Shown one piece after another: positions 17,791 through 25,600 of a stretch of DNA of 64,000 nucleotides (positions within the stretch are counted from its first letter, which is position 1; every line of letters begins with the position of its first letter). The position numbers and the translations under genes were made by a program. Below the pieces are notes generated by a model. It was not told where the DNA came from. It did not search any database and saw nothing but the letters and a program-made list of their open reading frames with translations. Source of the stretch: Burkholderiaceae bacterium (lineage in GTDB: Bacteria; Pseudomonadota; Gammaproteobacteria; Burkholderiales; Burkholderiaceae_E); contig JAMLIN010000020.1 in the NCBI GenBank assembly GCA_023954135.1, positions 1 to 64,000 on the forward strand, given 5' to 3'.

Positions 17791-18495
17791 ATGCGATTCA
17801 AGAAACCGCAAGTGCGCTACGCCGATACGCCGCAGCCTGCCACCCCGTACCAATCCGCCGCCCAGGTGTGGGACGAGCGCATCGGCTCGGCCCGCGTGCA
17901 GGCGAAGAACTGGCGCTACATGGCCTTTGGCTGCCTCACCTTGGCGGTGCTGATGGCCGGCGGCCTGGTGTGGCGTTCGGCGCAGTCCATCGTCACGCCT
18001 TACGTCATCGAGGTGGACAACGCGGGCCAGGTGCGCGCGGTCGGTGAAGCCGCCACGCCGTACCGGCCCAGCGATGCGCAGATCGCCTACCACCTGGGCC
18101 GCTTCATCGGCCTGGTGCGCTCGCTGTCCATCGACCCCATCGTGGTGCGGCAGAACTGGCTAGATGCCTATGACTACACGACCGACAAGGGCGCCGTGGT
18201 GCTCAACGAGTACGCCCGCGTGAACGATCCGTTCGCGCGCATCGGCAAGGAGTCGGTGACGGTGCAGATCACCAGCGTGACCCGCGCCAGTGACACGTCT
18301 TTCAACGTGCGCTGGACGGAGACGCGCTTCGTCAATGGCGCGCTGGATCGTACCGAACGCTGGAACGCGGTGATTTCCACGGTGCTGCAAGCCCCGCGCA
18401 CCGAGCAGCGTCTGCGCAAGAACCCCTTGGGCATCTACGTCAACGGGCTGTCGTGGAGCCGCGAACTGGAAGGAAACGAAGGAGCAAAGCCATGA
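17791..18495 (+). CDS. trbF: conjugal transfer protein TrbF (VirB8 type)
   Basis: 234 aa from the ATG that follows a GGGAGAA ribosome site. A cytoplasmic N-terminus (MRFKKPQVRYADTPQPATPY) is followed by one membrane helix (about residues 43-62) and a periplasmic NTF2-like VirB8 domain with TPYVIEVDNAGQVRAV and NPLGIYVNGLSWSREL at the end. It is an inner-membrane assembly hub of the secretion channel. It overlaps trbG by four bases. Confidence 0.95.
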   Translation: MRFKKPQVRYADTPQPATPYQSAAQVWDERIGSARVQAKNWRYMAFGCLTLAVLMAGGLVWRSAQSIVTPYVIEVDNAGQVRAVGEAATPYRPSDAQIAYHLGRFIGLVRSLSIDPIVVRQNWLDAYDYTTDKGAVVLNEYARVNDPFARIGKESVTVQITSVTRASDTSFNVRWTETRFVNGALDRTERWNAVISTVLQAPRTEQRLRKNPLGIYVNGLSWSRELEGNEGAKP

Positions 18496-19472
18496 ATGCA
18501 CATTTCCGTAAATCCGCCTTGCTAATCATGTTGCTTGCCCTCGCGGGCTGTGCCACGCAGGGCAAGCCGCCGCCGACTATTTCGCTCGATGAACCGGTGC
18601 AGGCCCAGCCGCTGCCGGAGCCGCCCGCGCCCGTGGAGGTGGTGGCGGTGCCGCAGGTGCTGCCGATGCCGGCGCAGATGAAGCCTGTGCCGGATGCCAA
18701 GCCTGCCGCAGAACCCACCGATGAAACCGTGCGCGTGTCCCGCGCCAACGCCGAGGCGCGCATTGCACCGACGCGCGAGGGCTACGTCAACGCGATTCAG
18801 GTGTGGCCGTTCACCGACGGCGCGCTGTACCAGGTCTACGCGGCCGTGGGCCGCGTGACCGTGATCGCGCTCCAGCCCGGCGAGGAGCTGGTGACGGTCG
18901 CCGCCGGCGATACCGTGCGTTGGATCGTCGGCGACACATCGAGCGGCAGCGGTGATGCGCTGCGCGTCAATGTGATGGTCAAGCCGATCCGCTCGGGTCT
19001 CAAGACCAATCTCGTCATCACGACCAGCCGGCGTACCTATCTGCTGGAGCTGACCTCTACCGAGAAGACGTGGATGGCGTCGGTGTCCTGGGAGTACCCC
19101 AAGGACAAGATGCTGGCGTTGCAACGCCAGGCGCAGGCCGCCAGCGCCGCCGCGCCGGTCGATAGCGGACTGTCGCTGGAGAAGATCCGTTTCCGCTACG
19201 CCGTCAGCGGTAGCAATCCGCCGTGGAAGCCGCTGCGCGCCTTCGATGACGGCGAGAAGGTCTACATCCAATTTCCGCCGGGCATTGCCCAGGGCGAGCT
19301 ACCGCCACTGTTCGTCATCGGCGCGCAGGGCGACGGGCAACTGGTGAACTACCGCTTCCGCGCACCGTACTACATCGTGGATCGTCTGTTCGGCGCGGCC
19401 GAGCTGCGCCTGGGCGGAGACAAGGGCGACGTGGTGCGGATCGAGCGTACCGATGGAACGCGGAGGAACTGA
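18492..19472 (+). CDS. trbG: conjugal transfer outer-membrane protein TrbG (VirB9 type)
   Basis: 326 aa. Signal peptide with lipobox LAGC (Cys at about residue 20), then a Pro-rich linker (EPVQAQPLPEPPAPVEVV). The VirB9/TrbG domain has IQVWPFTDGALYQVYAAVGRVTVIALQPGEELV and the later YYIVDRLFGAAELRLG. It forms the periplasmic/outer-membrane core complex with TrbI and TrbH-like lipoproteins. The lipobox suggests TrbG itself may be lipid-anchored here. Confidence 0.95.
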   Translation: MNAHFRKSALLIMLLALAGCATQGKPPPTISLDEPVQAQPLPEPPAPVEVVAVPQVLPMPAQMKPVPDAKPAAEPTDETVRVSRANAEARIAPTREGYVNAIQVWPFTDGALYQVYAAVGRVTVIALQPGEELVTVAAGDTVRWIVGDTSSGSGDALRVNVMVKPIRSGLKTNLVITTSRRTYLLELTSTEKTWMASVSWEYPKDKMLALQRQAQAASAAAPVDSGLSLEKIRFRYAVSGSNPPWKPLRAFDDGEKVYIQFPPGIAQGELPPLFVIGAQGDGQLVNYRFRAPYYIVDRLFGAAELRLGGDKGDVVRIERTDGTRRN

Positions 19473-19474
19473 CC

Positions 19475-20743
19475 ATGAGCCAGGACGATTCTCCTGACCT
19501 TGCGCCGCAGGCGGGCAAGGTCGCGCCCGAGGCGGTGGCGCTGCGCGCCCAGCCGCGCCCGGTCACGCGCCTGAACCGGCGCACGCTGGCCATCCTCACC
19601 GGCGGCCTGTCGGTCGCCGTGCTCGGCGCCACGATCTGGTCGCTGCAGCCGCATCGGCGCGGTGCGGGCGAGCAGACCGAGCTTTACAACGTCGATCGCG
19701 TCTCGAAGTCGGAAGGGCTGGACGGACTGCCAGCCGACTACTCGAAGCTGCCGCCGAAGGTGCCCGAGCTGGGGCCGCCGCTGCCGGGCGACCTTGGCCC
19801 GGCCATCGTGAAGGCGCAGCAGCCGGTGACGCCCACCTACGCGCCGCCGGGCCACGACCCGGAGGATGCACGGCGCAAGGAAGCTGAAGCGGCAGCAGCT
19901 TCCTCGGTGTTCTTCCGCTCGGGCACGCCTGGCAAGACCGCCGCGCCAGCGGCTGCGCAAGTCGCTGTGGCTGGCCAAGCATCGGCCTTGGCGGGCTTCG
20001 ACCCGATGGCCGCCGGGCCGGCCTCGACGGCGGCCCAGCCATCCGACCCGACCGTTGTGCAGAACCGGCAAGACCAGAAAGAGGCGTTCCTGAAAGGCGG
20101 CTCTACGGAAACCCGCAATTCCGGCAATCTGCAAATGCCGTCCTCGCCGTATCAGGTCATGGCCGGGACGGTGATCGCTGGGGCGCTGGTCACGGGCATC
20201 AAGTCCGATTTGCCGGGCGACGTGATCGCCACGGTGACGGAGCCGGTCTACGACACGGCCACGGGGAAGTTCCTGCTGATTCCCCAAGGCTCGCGCATCC
20301 TGGGCAAGTACAACAGCCAGGTGAGCTACGGGCAGAGCCGCGCGCAGGTGGTGTGGAACCGCGTCATCCTGCCGGACACGTCTTCGCTGAAGCTAGACAA
20401 CCTCGCGGGCACCGATCCGGCGGGGTATTCCGGCCTGGAGGATGGCGTCGATTGGCATTGGGATCGTGTCTTTGCCGGCGCGGCGCTGACGACCTTGCTG
20501 GGCGTGGGCGCAGAGCTGGCCGCACCGGAGAACCGGCAGAACGGCAACCGGATCGTGATCGCCGGGCGGGACAGCGCACAGGACAGCATCAACCAGGTAG
20601 GTCAGGAGATGACCAGGCGCAACATGAACATCCAGCCGACGCTGACCGAGCGGCCGGGCCTGCCGGTGCGGATCATCGTCAACCGCGATCTAGTGTTGCG
20701 GCCGTACCAGCCGATGTTCTTCCAGCGGGGGGCCATGCAATGA
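19475..20743 (+). CDS. trbI: conjugal transfer protein TrbI (VirB10 type)
   Basis: 422 aa. Short cytoplasmic N-terminus, one membrane helix (about residues 35-53), a Pro-rich periplasmic linker, and the VirB10 beta-barrel domain with SPYQVMAGTVIAGALVTGI and VYDTATGKFLLIPQGSRILGKY. The C-terminus RIIVNRDLVLRPYQP is typical. It bridges inner and outer membranes. The stop overlaps the next small gene. Confidence 0.96.
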   Translation: MSQDDSPDLAPQAGKVAPEAVALRAQPRPVTRLNRRTLAILTGGLSVAVLGATIWSLQPHRRGAGEQTELYNVDRVSKSEGLDGLPADYSKLPPKVPELGPPLPGDLGPAIVKAQQPVTPTYAPPGHDPEDARRKEAEAAAASSVFFRSGTPGKTAAPAAAQVAVAGQASALAGFDPMAAGPASTAAQPSDPTVVQNRQDQKEAFLKGGSTETRNSGNLQMPSSPYQVMAGTVIAGALVTGIKSDLPGDVIATVTEPVYDTATGKFLLIPQGSRILGKYNSQVSYGQSRAQVVWNRVILPDTSSLKLDNLAGTDPAGYSGLEDGVDWHWDRVFAGAALTTLLGVGAELAAPENRQNGNRIVIAGRDSAQDSINQVGQEMTRRNMNIQPTLTERPGLPVRIIVNRDLVLRPYQPMFFQRGAMQ

Positions 20744-21000
20744 GCACGAGCAAGAAGCTGCGGCTCGGGCCGCTGCCCAAGACCGAGAGCACGAAGCTCA
20801 CGTTCTCGTGCCCGGCCAGCCTCAAGGCCGACCTCGACCGCTACGCCGCCTTGCACGCACAGGCGTATGGTGAAGCGGTCGATGCGGCGCTGCTGATCCC
20901 GTACATGCTGGAGGCGTTCATGGCGGCGGATCGGGGATTCAAGCGGGGTAGGGGAGACGACAAGCAACCGTCTTTCCGCGCGGCTGTGCCGAGGGGTTGA
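20740..21000 (+). CDS. DUF2274 protein, end of the trb operon
   Basis: 86 aa. LRLGPLPKTESTKLTFSCP then ADLDRYAALHAQAYGEAVDAALLIPYMLEAFM matches DUF2274, the short protein that follows trbI in Tn4371-type elements. The helical C-terminal half resembles a small DNA- or protein-binding module; the function is unknown. It overlaps trbI by four bases and is the last recognisable conjugation gene. Confidence 0.85.
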   Translation: MSTSKKLRLGPLPKTESTKLTFSCPASLKADLDRYAALHAQAYGEAVDAALLIPYMLEAFMAADRGFKRGRGDDKQPSFRAAVPRG

Positions 21001-21021
21001 TATTTTGAATATGTTGCTATT

Positions 21022-21040
21022 GTCGTACCCAAGCTACGAC
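21022..21040. promoter_or_regulatory. abiE operator 1, first locus
   Basis: Perfect inverted repeat GTCGTA-N7-TACGAC just after the DUF2274 gene and about 55 bases before the abiEi start. AbiEi proteins are known to autorepress by binding inverted repeats in their own promoter. A TTGACT -35-like hexamer (21059-21064) follows it. Confidence 0.7.
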
Positions 21041-21086
21041 TAGATGCGCCATATCAAATTGACTTTCGCTTTGGAAGGTTGTAGAA

Positions 21087-21105
21087 GTCGTAGTATGGCT
21101 ACGGC
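21087..21105. promoter_or_regulatory. abiE operator 2, first locus, spanning the start codon
   Basis: GTCGTA-N7-TACGGC, one mismatch from the other copies, placed 65 bases after operator 1. The abiEi ATG lies in the seven-base spacer. A -10 placed 17 bases after the TTGACT box would put the transcript start at or next to the ATG, so the mRNA may be leaderless. Confidence 0.65.
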
Positions 21106-21832
21106 TAATTCAAGCAAGCTAAACGCGCTCTACACCCGGCTGGCACCGGGAACGCCGCTGACCTCTGAGGACTTGGCGGCGTTGGGCATCTCTGCCGACC
21201 TGGCCGTTCACTACGTTCGGGCAGGGTGGCTGACGCGCCTGGCGCGGGGGGTGTTCTGCCGTCCGAACGATCCCCCGGCGCTCCATCCCAGCCTGTTGGT
21301 GTTGCAGCGCAGGTTTGAGGGGCTGCACGTTGGCGGCAAGTCGGCGCTGGACTGGTATGGCGTGCGGCAGTACGTGTCGCAGCAGCCGGTGCTGCATCTG
21401 TATGGATGGACTGCGGCACGGCTGCCGGAATGGTTCACCGAACGCTTCCCGGCCGAGTACCACCGCAAGCGGCTGTTCGACGAGCAGCCGGACGCCTTGC
21501 TTCACGTCGGCCCGTTCGAGCAGCGCAGCGGGGCGCCGCAGGTGTCGGCGCCAGAGCGTGCCTTGCTGGAGCTGTTGAGCGAAGTCGGTGTGCGCCAGCC
21601 CTTGCAGGAAGCCCGCGAACTCGTCGAAAGCGCCTACAGCCTGCGCGCCGACGTGCTGCGCGAACTGTTGCAGCGCTGCATGAGTGTCAAGACCGTGCGG
21701 CTGTGCCTGCAACTCGGCCGCGAGGCGTCGCTGCCTTGGGCGGCCAAGCTCGACCCAGCCTCGCTGCCGACGGGCAGCGAGCGGCCTTGGGTGTCTCGAT
21801 CGGCCGACGGCCTGCTGGTGCTCAAGCCATGA
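21095..21832 (+). CDS. abiEi: AbiEi antitoxin (type IV TA, first copy)
   Basis: 245 aa. An N-terminal winged-helix domain (SKLNALYTRLAPGTPLTSEDLAALGISADLAVHYVRAGWLTRLARGVFCRPND) is followed by the AbiEi_3-type domain (GGKSALDWYGVRQYV, TERFPAEYHRKRLFDEQPD). The ATG inside operator 2 is preferred over one 17 codons upstream, because the protein then aligns end to end with the second copy. It represses its promoter and neutralises AbiEii. The two copies differ at 19 of 245 residues by eye (about 92% identical). The stop overlaps the abiEii start (ATGA). Confidence 0.85.
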   Translation: MATANSSKLNALYTRLAPGTPLTSEDLAALGISADLAVHYVRAGWLTRLARGVFCRPNDPPALHPSLLVLQRRFEGLHVGGKSALDWYGVRQYVSQQPVLHLYGWTAARLPEWFTERFPAEYHRKRLFDEQPDALLHVGPFEQRSGAPQVSAPERALLELLSEVGVRQPLQEARELVESAYSLRADVLRELLQRCMSVKTVRLCLQLGREASLPWAAKLDPASLPTGSERPWVSRSADGLLVLKP

Positions 21833-22749
21833 ACCAGACCTATCTCGACACCGCGCGCCTGCTGACGCAGGTGGCACCGCTGGTGTTCGCGGACGACACC
21901 TTTGCCCTGAAGGGCGGCACGGCGATCAATCTGTTCGTGCGTGACATGCCACGTCTGTCGGTCGATCTAGATCTGGTCTTTCCCGATCACACGCTGCCGC
22001 GCGACGAAGCGTTGGCGCGTATCAACGAGGCCGTTCGGCAGGCTGCCGAGCGGTTGAAGAAGCGAGGATTCCAGACGCACGCACCAGCGGCAGCAGCAGG
22101 GGAGACGAAGTTGCTGGTGCGTCGCGGCTCGATTCAGGTCAAGGTCGAAGTCAACTTCGTCATGCGCGGGACGGTGCAGCCGGTGCGCCGCGCTTCGCTC
22201 ACACCGACCGCGCGCGACGTGCTGATGGCCGATCTGGACATTCCGGTGGTGTCGCTGGAGGACGTATACGGCGGCAAGCTGGTGGCGGCCTTGGATCGGC
22301 AGCATCCGCGAGACCTGTTCGACGTGATGCAGCTCTTTGCGCACGAGGGCATTACGCCCGGCATTCGGCGCGCATTCGTGGTCTATCTGTCGAGCAGCAA
22401 CCGGCCGATCCATGAAGTGCTGTTCACGCCCCTGCGGGACATCCGGCATGACTACGAGCACAACTTCCAAGGCATGACGGCCGAGCCCGTGCCGCTCGAT
22501 GCGCTGCTTGCTGCCCGCGAGCGCATGGTGCGCGAAGTCCAGCAGGGCTTGGACGACGACGAGCGGCGCTTCCTGCTGTCGCTGGCCGCCGGCACGCCGG
22601 AGTGGTCGCTGCTGGGCATCGCACATCTCGAACATCTGCCGGGCATCCGCTGGAAGCTGCGCAATCTGGCGCAGTTGCAGAAGGCCGATGCAAGGAAGTT
22701 TGCCGAGCAGGCAGACCTGCTCGCCAAGCAGCTATCTGCGCTATCCTAG
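21829..22749 (+). CDS. abiEii: AbiEii nucleotidyltransferase toxin (intact copy)
   Basis: 306 aa, full length for the family. Nucleotidyltransferase motifs are visible: KGGTAINLF at 28-36 and SVDLDLVF at 44-51, with the two Asp residues of the DxD motif at 46 and 48, then LEDVYGGKLVAALDRQHPRDLFDVMQL in the middle. AbiEii-type toxins are bacteriostatic and give phage abortive infection in a bicistronic type IV system with AbiEi. Its place directly after the trb operon suggests it stabilises or defends the element. Confidence 0.87.
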   Translation: MNQTYLDTARLLTQVAPLVFADDTFALKGGTAINLFVRDMPRLSVDLDLVFPDHTLPRDEALARINEAVRQAAERLKKRGFQTHAPAAAAGETKLLVRRGSIQVKVEVNFVMRGTVQPVRRASLTPTARDVLMADLDIPVVSLEDVYGGKLVAALDRQHPRDLFDVMQLFAHEGITPGIRRAFVVYLSSSNRPIHEVLFTPLRDIRHDYEHNFQGMTAEPVPLDALLAARERMVREVQQGLDDDERRFLLSLAAGTPEWSLLGIAHLEHLPGIRWKLRNLAQLQKADARKFAEQADLLAKQLSALS

Positions 22750-23379
22750 AAGGCGATTGATGATGGTGCTGCCAGCGTCGTCACCCCGCCAATCGGCCCA
22801 TCTCCCGCGCCAGCAAAAGGTGTCCGATGCAGACGGTAAAGACGACGGTAAGGCCTCATTTCGATCACCGCAAATCCCTTTAACCACGCGGACTTACGTG
22901 GCTCATTGATGACCGAGTGGGAGTAGGGTTCTTGAATTTTTCCTTTAAAATCAACTACTTACGTTAATGCTCGAATTATCTACAAGCAGTTCGTTCCTCG
23001 TAAGCTATTGATTTAGAACGATTTTCTCAAGCCATCCCGGCGCCAGAGATCCTGTCAGGCGAAAAACCAACGGTATCTTTGACGGTATGAACGAGCCTGT
23101 TTCTGCTGGACCGTCTCAGGCAGAAATTCTTCCGTCGCAGAAATACCGTCAACGACGGTAGAAATCGATCCCAAACGCGCCCGAGCGGGCCATCACAGAA
23201 GCTGCTCGATATCATCGAGCGTGAGGGGCTGGAAGCGTTTCTCTTGACGTTTCGTCGGTGATCGTCCTGCGCCAGACCAATGCGGTTCCGGAAGGGGCCG
23301 GCGTCCCCGCCCGCGACAAAGAACATGCCATGGGGCAACGCGGCGGAGGCTCGGGCGCAATGACTGCGCTGGCGCTCCT
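22750..23379. other. 630-base region without a recognised gene
   Basis: No reading frame here resembles a known protein. It contains an AT-rich stretch (about 22915-23035), and a series of GACGGTA repeats described separately. One frame over about 23090-23260 ends KLLDIIEREGLEAFLLTFRR before a TGA but has no start codon, so it may be a decayed small gene. Confidence 0.4.
22832..23160. repeat. GACGGTA heptamer repeats, direct and inverted
   Basis: GACGGTA occurs at 22832-22838, 22844-22850, 23081-23087 and 23154-23160, inverted at 23144-23150, with a partial copy (AACGGTA) just before 23075. TTGACGGTAT at 23079-23088 and ATACCGTCAA at 23143-23152 form a 10-base inverted pair. The layout resembles binding sites for a regulator or a segregation/replication protein; no such protein is encoded next to it. 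Confidence 0.45.
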
Positions 23380-23616
23380 TCAGCGTTCGTCGCCGGGCTG
23401 TGGCGGCGCGTCGGGCACTGCGTCCAGCACGCTCAGGAAATCCGCGCGCTTGCCCTGAGCCGCTTCGGTCCGCAGGTAGTCGAGCGCCAGAAAGCTGGCC
23501 ATCTTCTCGGCAGTCGCGCTGGCGATGAACTGGTTGACGGAAATGCCGTCGCGCGCGGCCAGTTCCTTGATCTTGCGGTGCACCGAATCGGGCAGGCGAA
23601 TGGTCAGGGCGGTCAT
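23380..23616 (-). CDS. ribbon-helix-helix antitoxin of a PIN toxin pair
   Basis: 78 aa. ALTIRLPDSVHRKIKELAARDGISVNQFIASATAEKM is a clear ribbon-helix-helix domain, followed by an acidic/Pro tail that would contact the toxin. The gene lies downstream of the PIN gene and overlaps it by four bases, so the usual antitoxin-first order is reversed. It probably represses the operon and binds the PIN protein. Confidence 0.8.
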   Translation of the reverse strand: MTALTIRLPDSVHRKIKELAARDGISVNQFIASATAEKMASFLALDYLRTEAAQGKRADFLSVLDAVPDAPPQPGDER

Positions 23617-24035
23617 GGAAGGCGCTCCAGATGGTGAAGAAAAGCTGCGGGAGCTATGGCTTGCACGCCCAGCTCCTGCGCGCGGCGAAAGTCCTTGATG
23701 TTGTGCGTCACGATGAACCGGCTGGACGAGGCCACCGCACATTCGAGCACCATGTCGTCGTCAGGATCGCGCAGAAATGGCCGCCACAGATAATGCACGT
23801 CTTGCAGATGCGCCAGCGACGCCAGATAACGCAGAAAGCCCAGCATCTGCTCGGCGCTGATGCCGGACGGCAGATGTTCGGGGCGGGTCAGCACCGCCTG
23901 CCACTCTGTGTACAGCGTCACCGACAGCGCCGGTACGAATCGAGGCGAGGGTAGTTCGCGCAGTAGCTGATAGCTGGCCCCGCGCCTCGAGCGCATGGCT
24001 GCCACCAGCACCGAGGTATCTAGCACCACGTTCAT
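23613..24035 (-). CDS. PIN-domain toxin (COG1569-like)
   Basis: 140 aa. PIN nuclease acidic residues are in place: MNVVLDTSVLVAAM (Asp6), LYTEWQAVL (Glu), RDPDDDMVLECAV (Asp cluster) and THNIKDF near the C-terminus. The family cleaves RNA and is held inactive by the partner antitoxin. The ATG chosen follows a short AT-rich leader and removes a spurious N-terminal extension. Unlike the FitB-type gene further on, nothing appears broken. Confidence 0.82.
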   Translation of the reverse strand: MNVVLDTSVLVAAMRSRRGASYQLLRELPSPRFVPALSVTLYTEWQAVLTRPEHLPSGISAEQMLGFLRYLASLAHLQDVHYLWRPFLRDPDDDMVLECAVASSSRFIVTHNIKDFRRAQELGVQAIAPAAFLHHLERLP

Positions 24036-24787
24036 GGTTATACCAGCATAACCACGTTTCGCAGCGTTTGCAAGGTCAACCATCGCGCAGGGCTGACGAT
24101 CCTGCGCGCAGCGCGTAGCGGCCGAGCATCTTCCCCGCTCGGCTCCTGGCGGGAAGAGAAGGTCTGGTCGAGCGCGAGCGCAACGGACGATGACGAATCC
24201 TTCGAGCTATACGCTCGTGTCGTCGGTGTTCGACTCCGCCGCTGGCCCGACAGGGTCTTGAGGGCATCGCAGCTCAGTTCGCTGAACCTCACGTCCGCGG
24301 CCCCGACGACAACGCCGTCCCGCTGGGCGTCTTGAACCAGTTGCGCGAGCGAGCAGGAACAAGAGAACCCAGAAGCTGCGCATTGAGCCCGCCCGACAGC
24401 GTGTCCAGCCGCGCCAGGTCGAAGCCCAACGTCTTTGCCCGCGTCGCCACGCGACCGGCGTCGGTCAGGTTCGCCCTGGTCTTGGCCTTCGTTGGCATAC
24501 GTGGGGGGCCGAGGAGACTCCTTTGAACGTCGGCGCCCGTGACGGTAAATGGTCAACGAGGTTGTGGGCGGCGAACGTCTTTCAGCGCATCGTCCGTCAG
24601 TAGCTGCAGTTGATGTTATCTTTACATCCCAAGCCGGCTCTTTTCAGCCCGCAGCTGGGTTCAGCGAACTGCACGGTAAAAAAATTACGGATCTCCGTAG
24701 ACCTAGCATTCATGCGGGTCTCCGGGCCGTGGAAACAATTGAGTGGGAGTGAGACTTCCAGTCTGAAATTATTTGGATGAACCCTCA
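24036..24787. other. 750-base gap between the PIN pair and the second abiE locus
   Basis: No confident gene. A minus-strand frame at 24289-24498 starts MPTKAKTRANLTDAGRVATR and contains LGFDLARLDTLSGGLNAQLL, then runs out of frame with a neighbouring minus frame reading AQLVQDAQRDGVVVGAADVRFSELSCDALKTLSGQ. Together they look like a frameshifted remnant of one protein that I do not recognise. The stretch 24590-24790 is AT-richer and holds nothing I can name. Confidence 0.3.
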
Positions 24788-24810
24788 TAGTCGTAGTTAA
24801 ACTACGACTA
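24788..24810. promoter_or_regulatory. abiE operator 1, second locus
   Basis: A perfect 23-base palindrome: TAGTCGTAGTT, a central A, then its exact inverse. It contains the core GTCGTA-N7-TACGAC (24790-24808) shared with the first locus. A TTGACT hexamer follows at 24827-24832, in the same relative place as in the first locus. Confidence 0.72.
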
Positions 24811-24854
24811 AACCCGCTAGATCAAGTTGACTTCCATTTGAAATTATCGTATTG

Positions 24855-24873
24855 GTCGTAATGTGAATACGAC
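24855..24873. promoter_or_regulatory. abiE operator 2, second locus, spanning the start codon
   Basis: GTCGTA-N7-TACGAC, exactly 65 bases after the core of operator 1, as in the first locus. The GTG start of abiEi lies in the spacer; the neighbouring ATG two bases earlier runs straight into TGA and cannot be used. Confidence 0.72.
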
Positions 24874-25600
24874 TAATACAAGTAAATTAAATGCGCTCTA
24901 CACCCGGCTCGCGCCGGGGGCGCCGCTGACCTCGGAGGATCTGGCGGCGCTGGGCATCTCCGCCGACCTGGCCGTTCACTACGTCCGGGCAGGGTGGCTC
25001 ATGCGCCTGGCGCGCGGGGTGTTCTGCCGTCCGAACGACCCCCCGGCGCTTCATCCCAGCCTGCTGCTGTTGCAGCGCAGGTTCGAGGGCTTGCATGTCG
25101 GTGGCAAGTCGGCGCTGGACTGGTATGGCGTGCGCCAGTACGTGTCGCAGCATCCGGTGCTGCACTTGTATGGCTGGACGGCAGGGCGCTTGCCGGAATG
25201 GTTCACCGAACGCTTCCCGGCCGAGTATCACCGCAAGCGGCTGTTCGACGAGCATCCGGATGCCCTGCTGCACGTCGGCCCGTTCGAGAAGCGCAACGGG
25301 GCGCCGCAGGTGTCGGCGCCGGAACGCGCATTGCTGGAACTGCTGAGCGAGGTCGGTGTGCGGCAGCCCTTGCAGGAAGCCCGCGAACTCGTCGAGGGCG
25401 CGTACAACTTGCGTGCCGATGTACTGCGCGAACTGTTGCAGCACTGCACGAGCGTCAAGACCGTGCGGCTGTGTCTGCAACTCGGCCGCGAGGCATCATT
25501 GCCCTGGTCGGCCAGGCTCGACCCGGCCACGCTGCCGACCGGCAGCGACCGACCTTGGGTGTCCCGATCGGCTGATGGCCTGCTGGTCCTCAAGCCATGA
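24863..25600 (+). CDS. abiEi: AbiEi antitoxin (second copy)
   Basis: 245 aa from GTG. It aligns without gaps to the first copy, with the same winged-helix and AbiEi_3-type segments; most of the 19 differences are conservative (T/A, K/R, D/E, S/T). The reading frame is intact, although its partner toxin is truncated. With the same operators at both loci, this protein could repress and neutralise in trans. The stop overlaps the start of the chimeric toxin remnant exactly as in the intact locus. Confidence 0.83.
   Translation: MNTTNTSKLNALYTRLAPGAPLTSEDLAALGISADLAVHYVRAGWLMRLARGVFCRPNDPPALHPSLLLLQRRFEGLHVGGKSALDWYGVRQYVSQHPVLHLYGWTAGRLPEWFTERFPAEYHRKRLFDEHPDALLHVGPFEKRNGAPQVSAPERALLELLSEVGVRQPLQEARELVEGAYNLRADVLRELLQHCTSVKTVRLCLQLGREASLPWSARLDPATLPTGSDRPWVSRSADGLLVLKP

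Noticed and set aside
22832-23160. GACGGTA repeats as a CRISPR array
   Set aside because: The unit is only seven bases with irregular spacing and mixed orientation; no cas genes.
23027-23338. Minus-strand frame of about 100 codons in the repeat region
   Set aside because: No known motif, odd composition and overlap with the GACGGTA repeats; not convincing as a gene.
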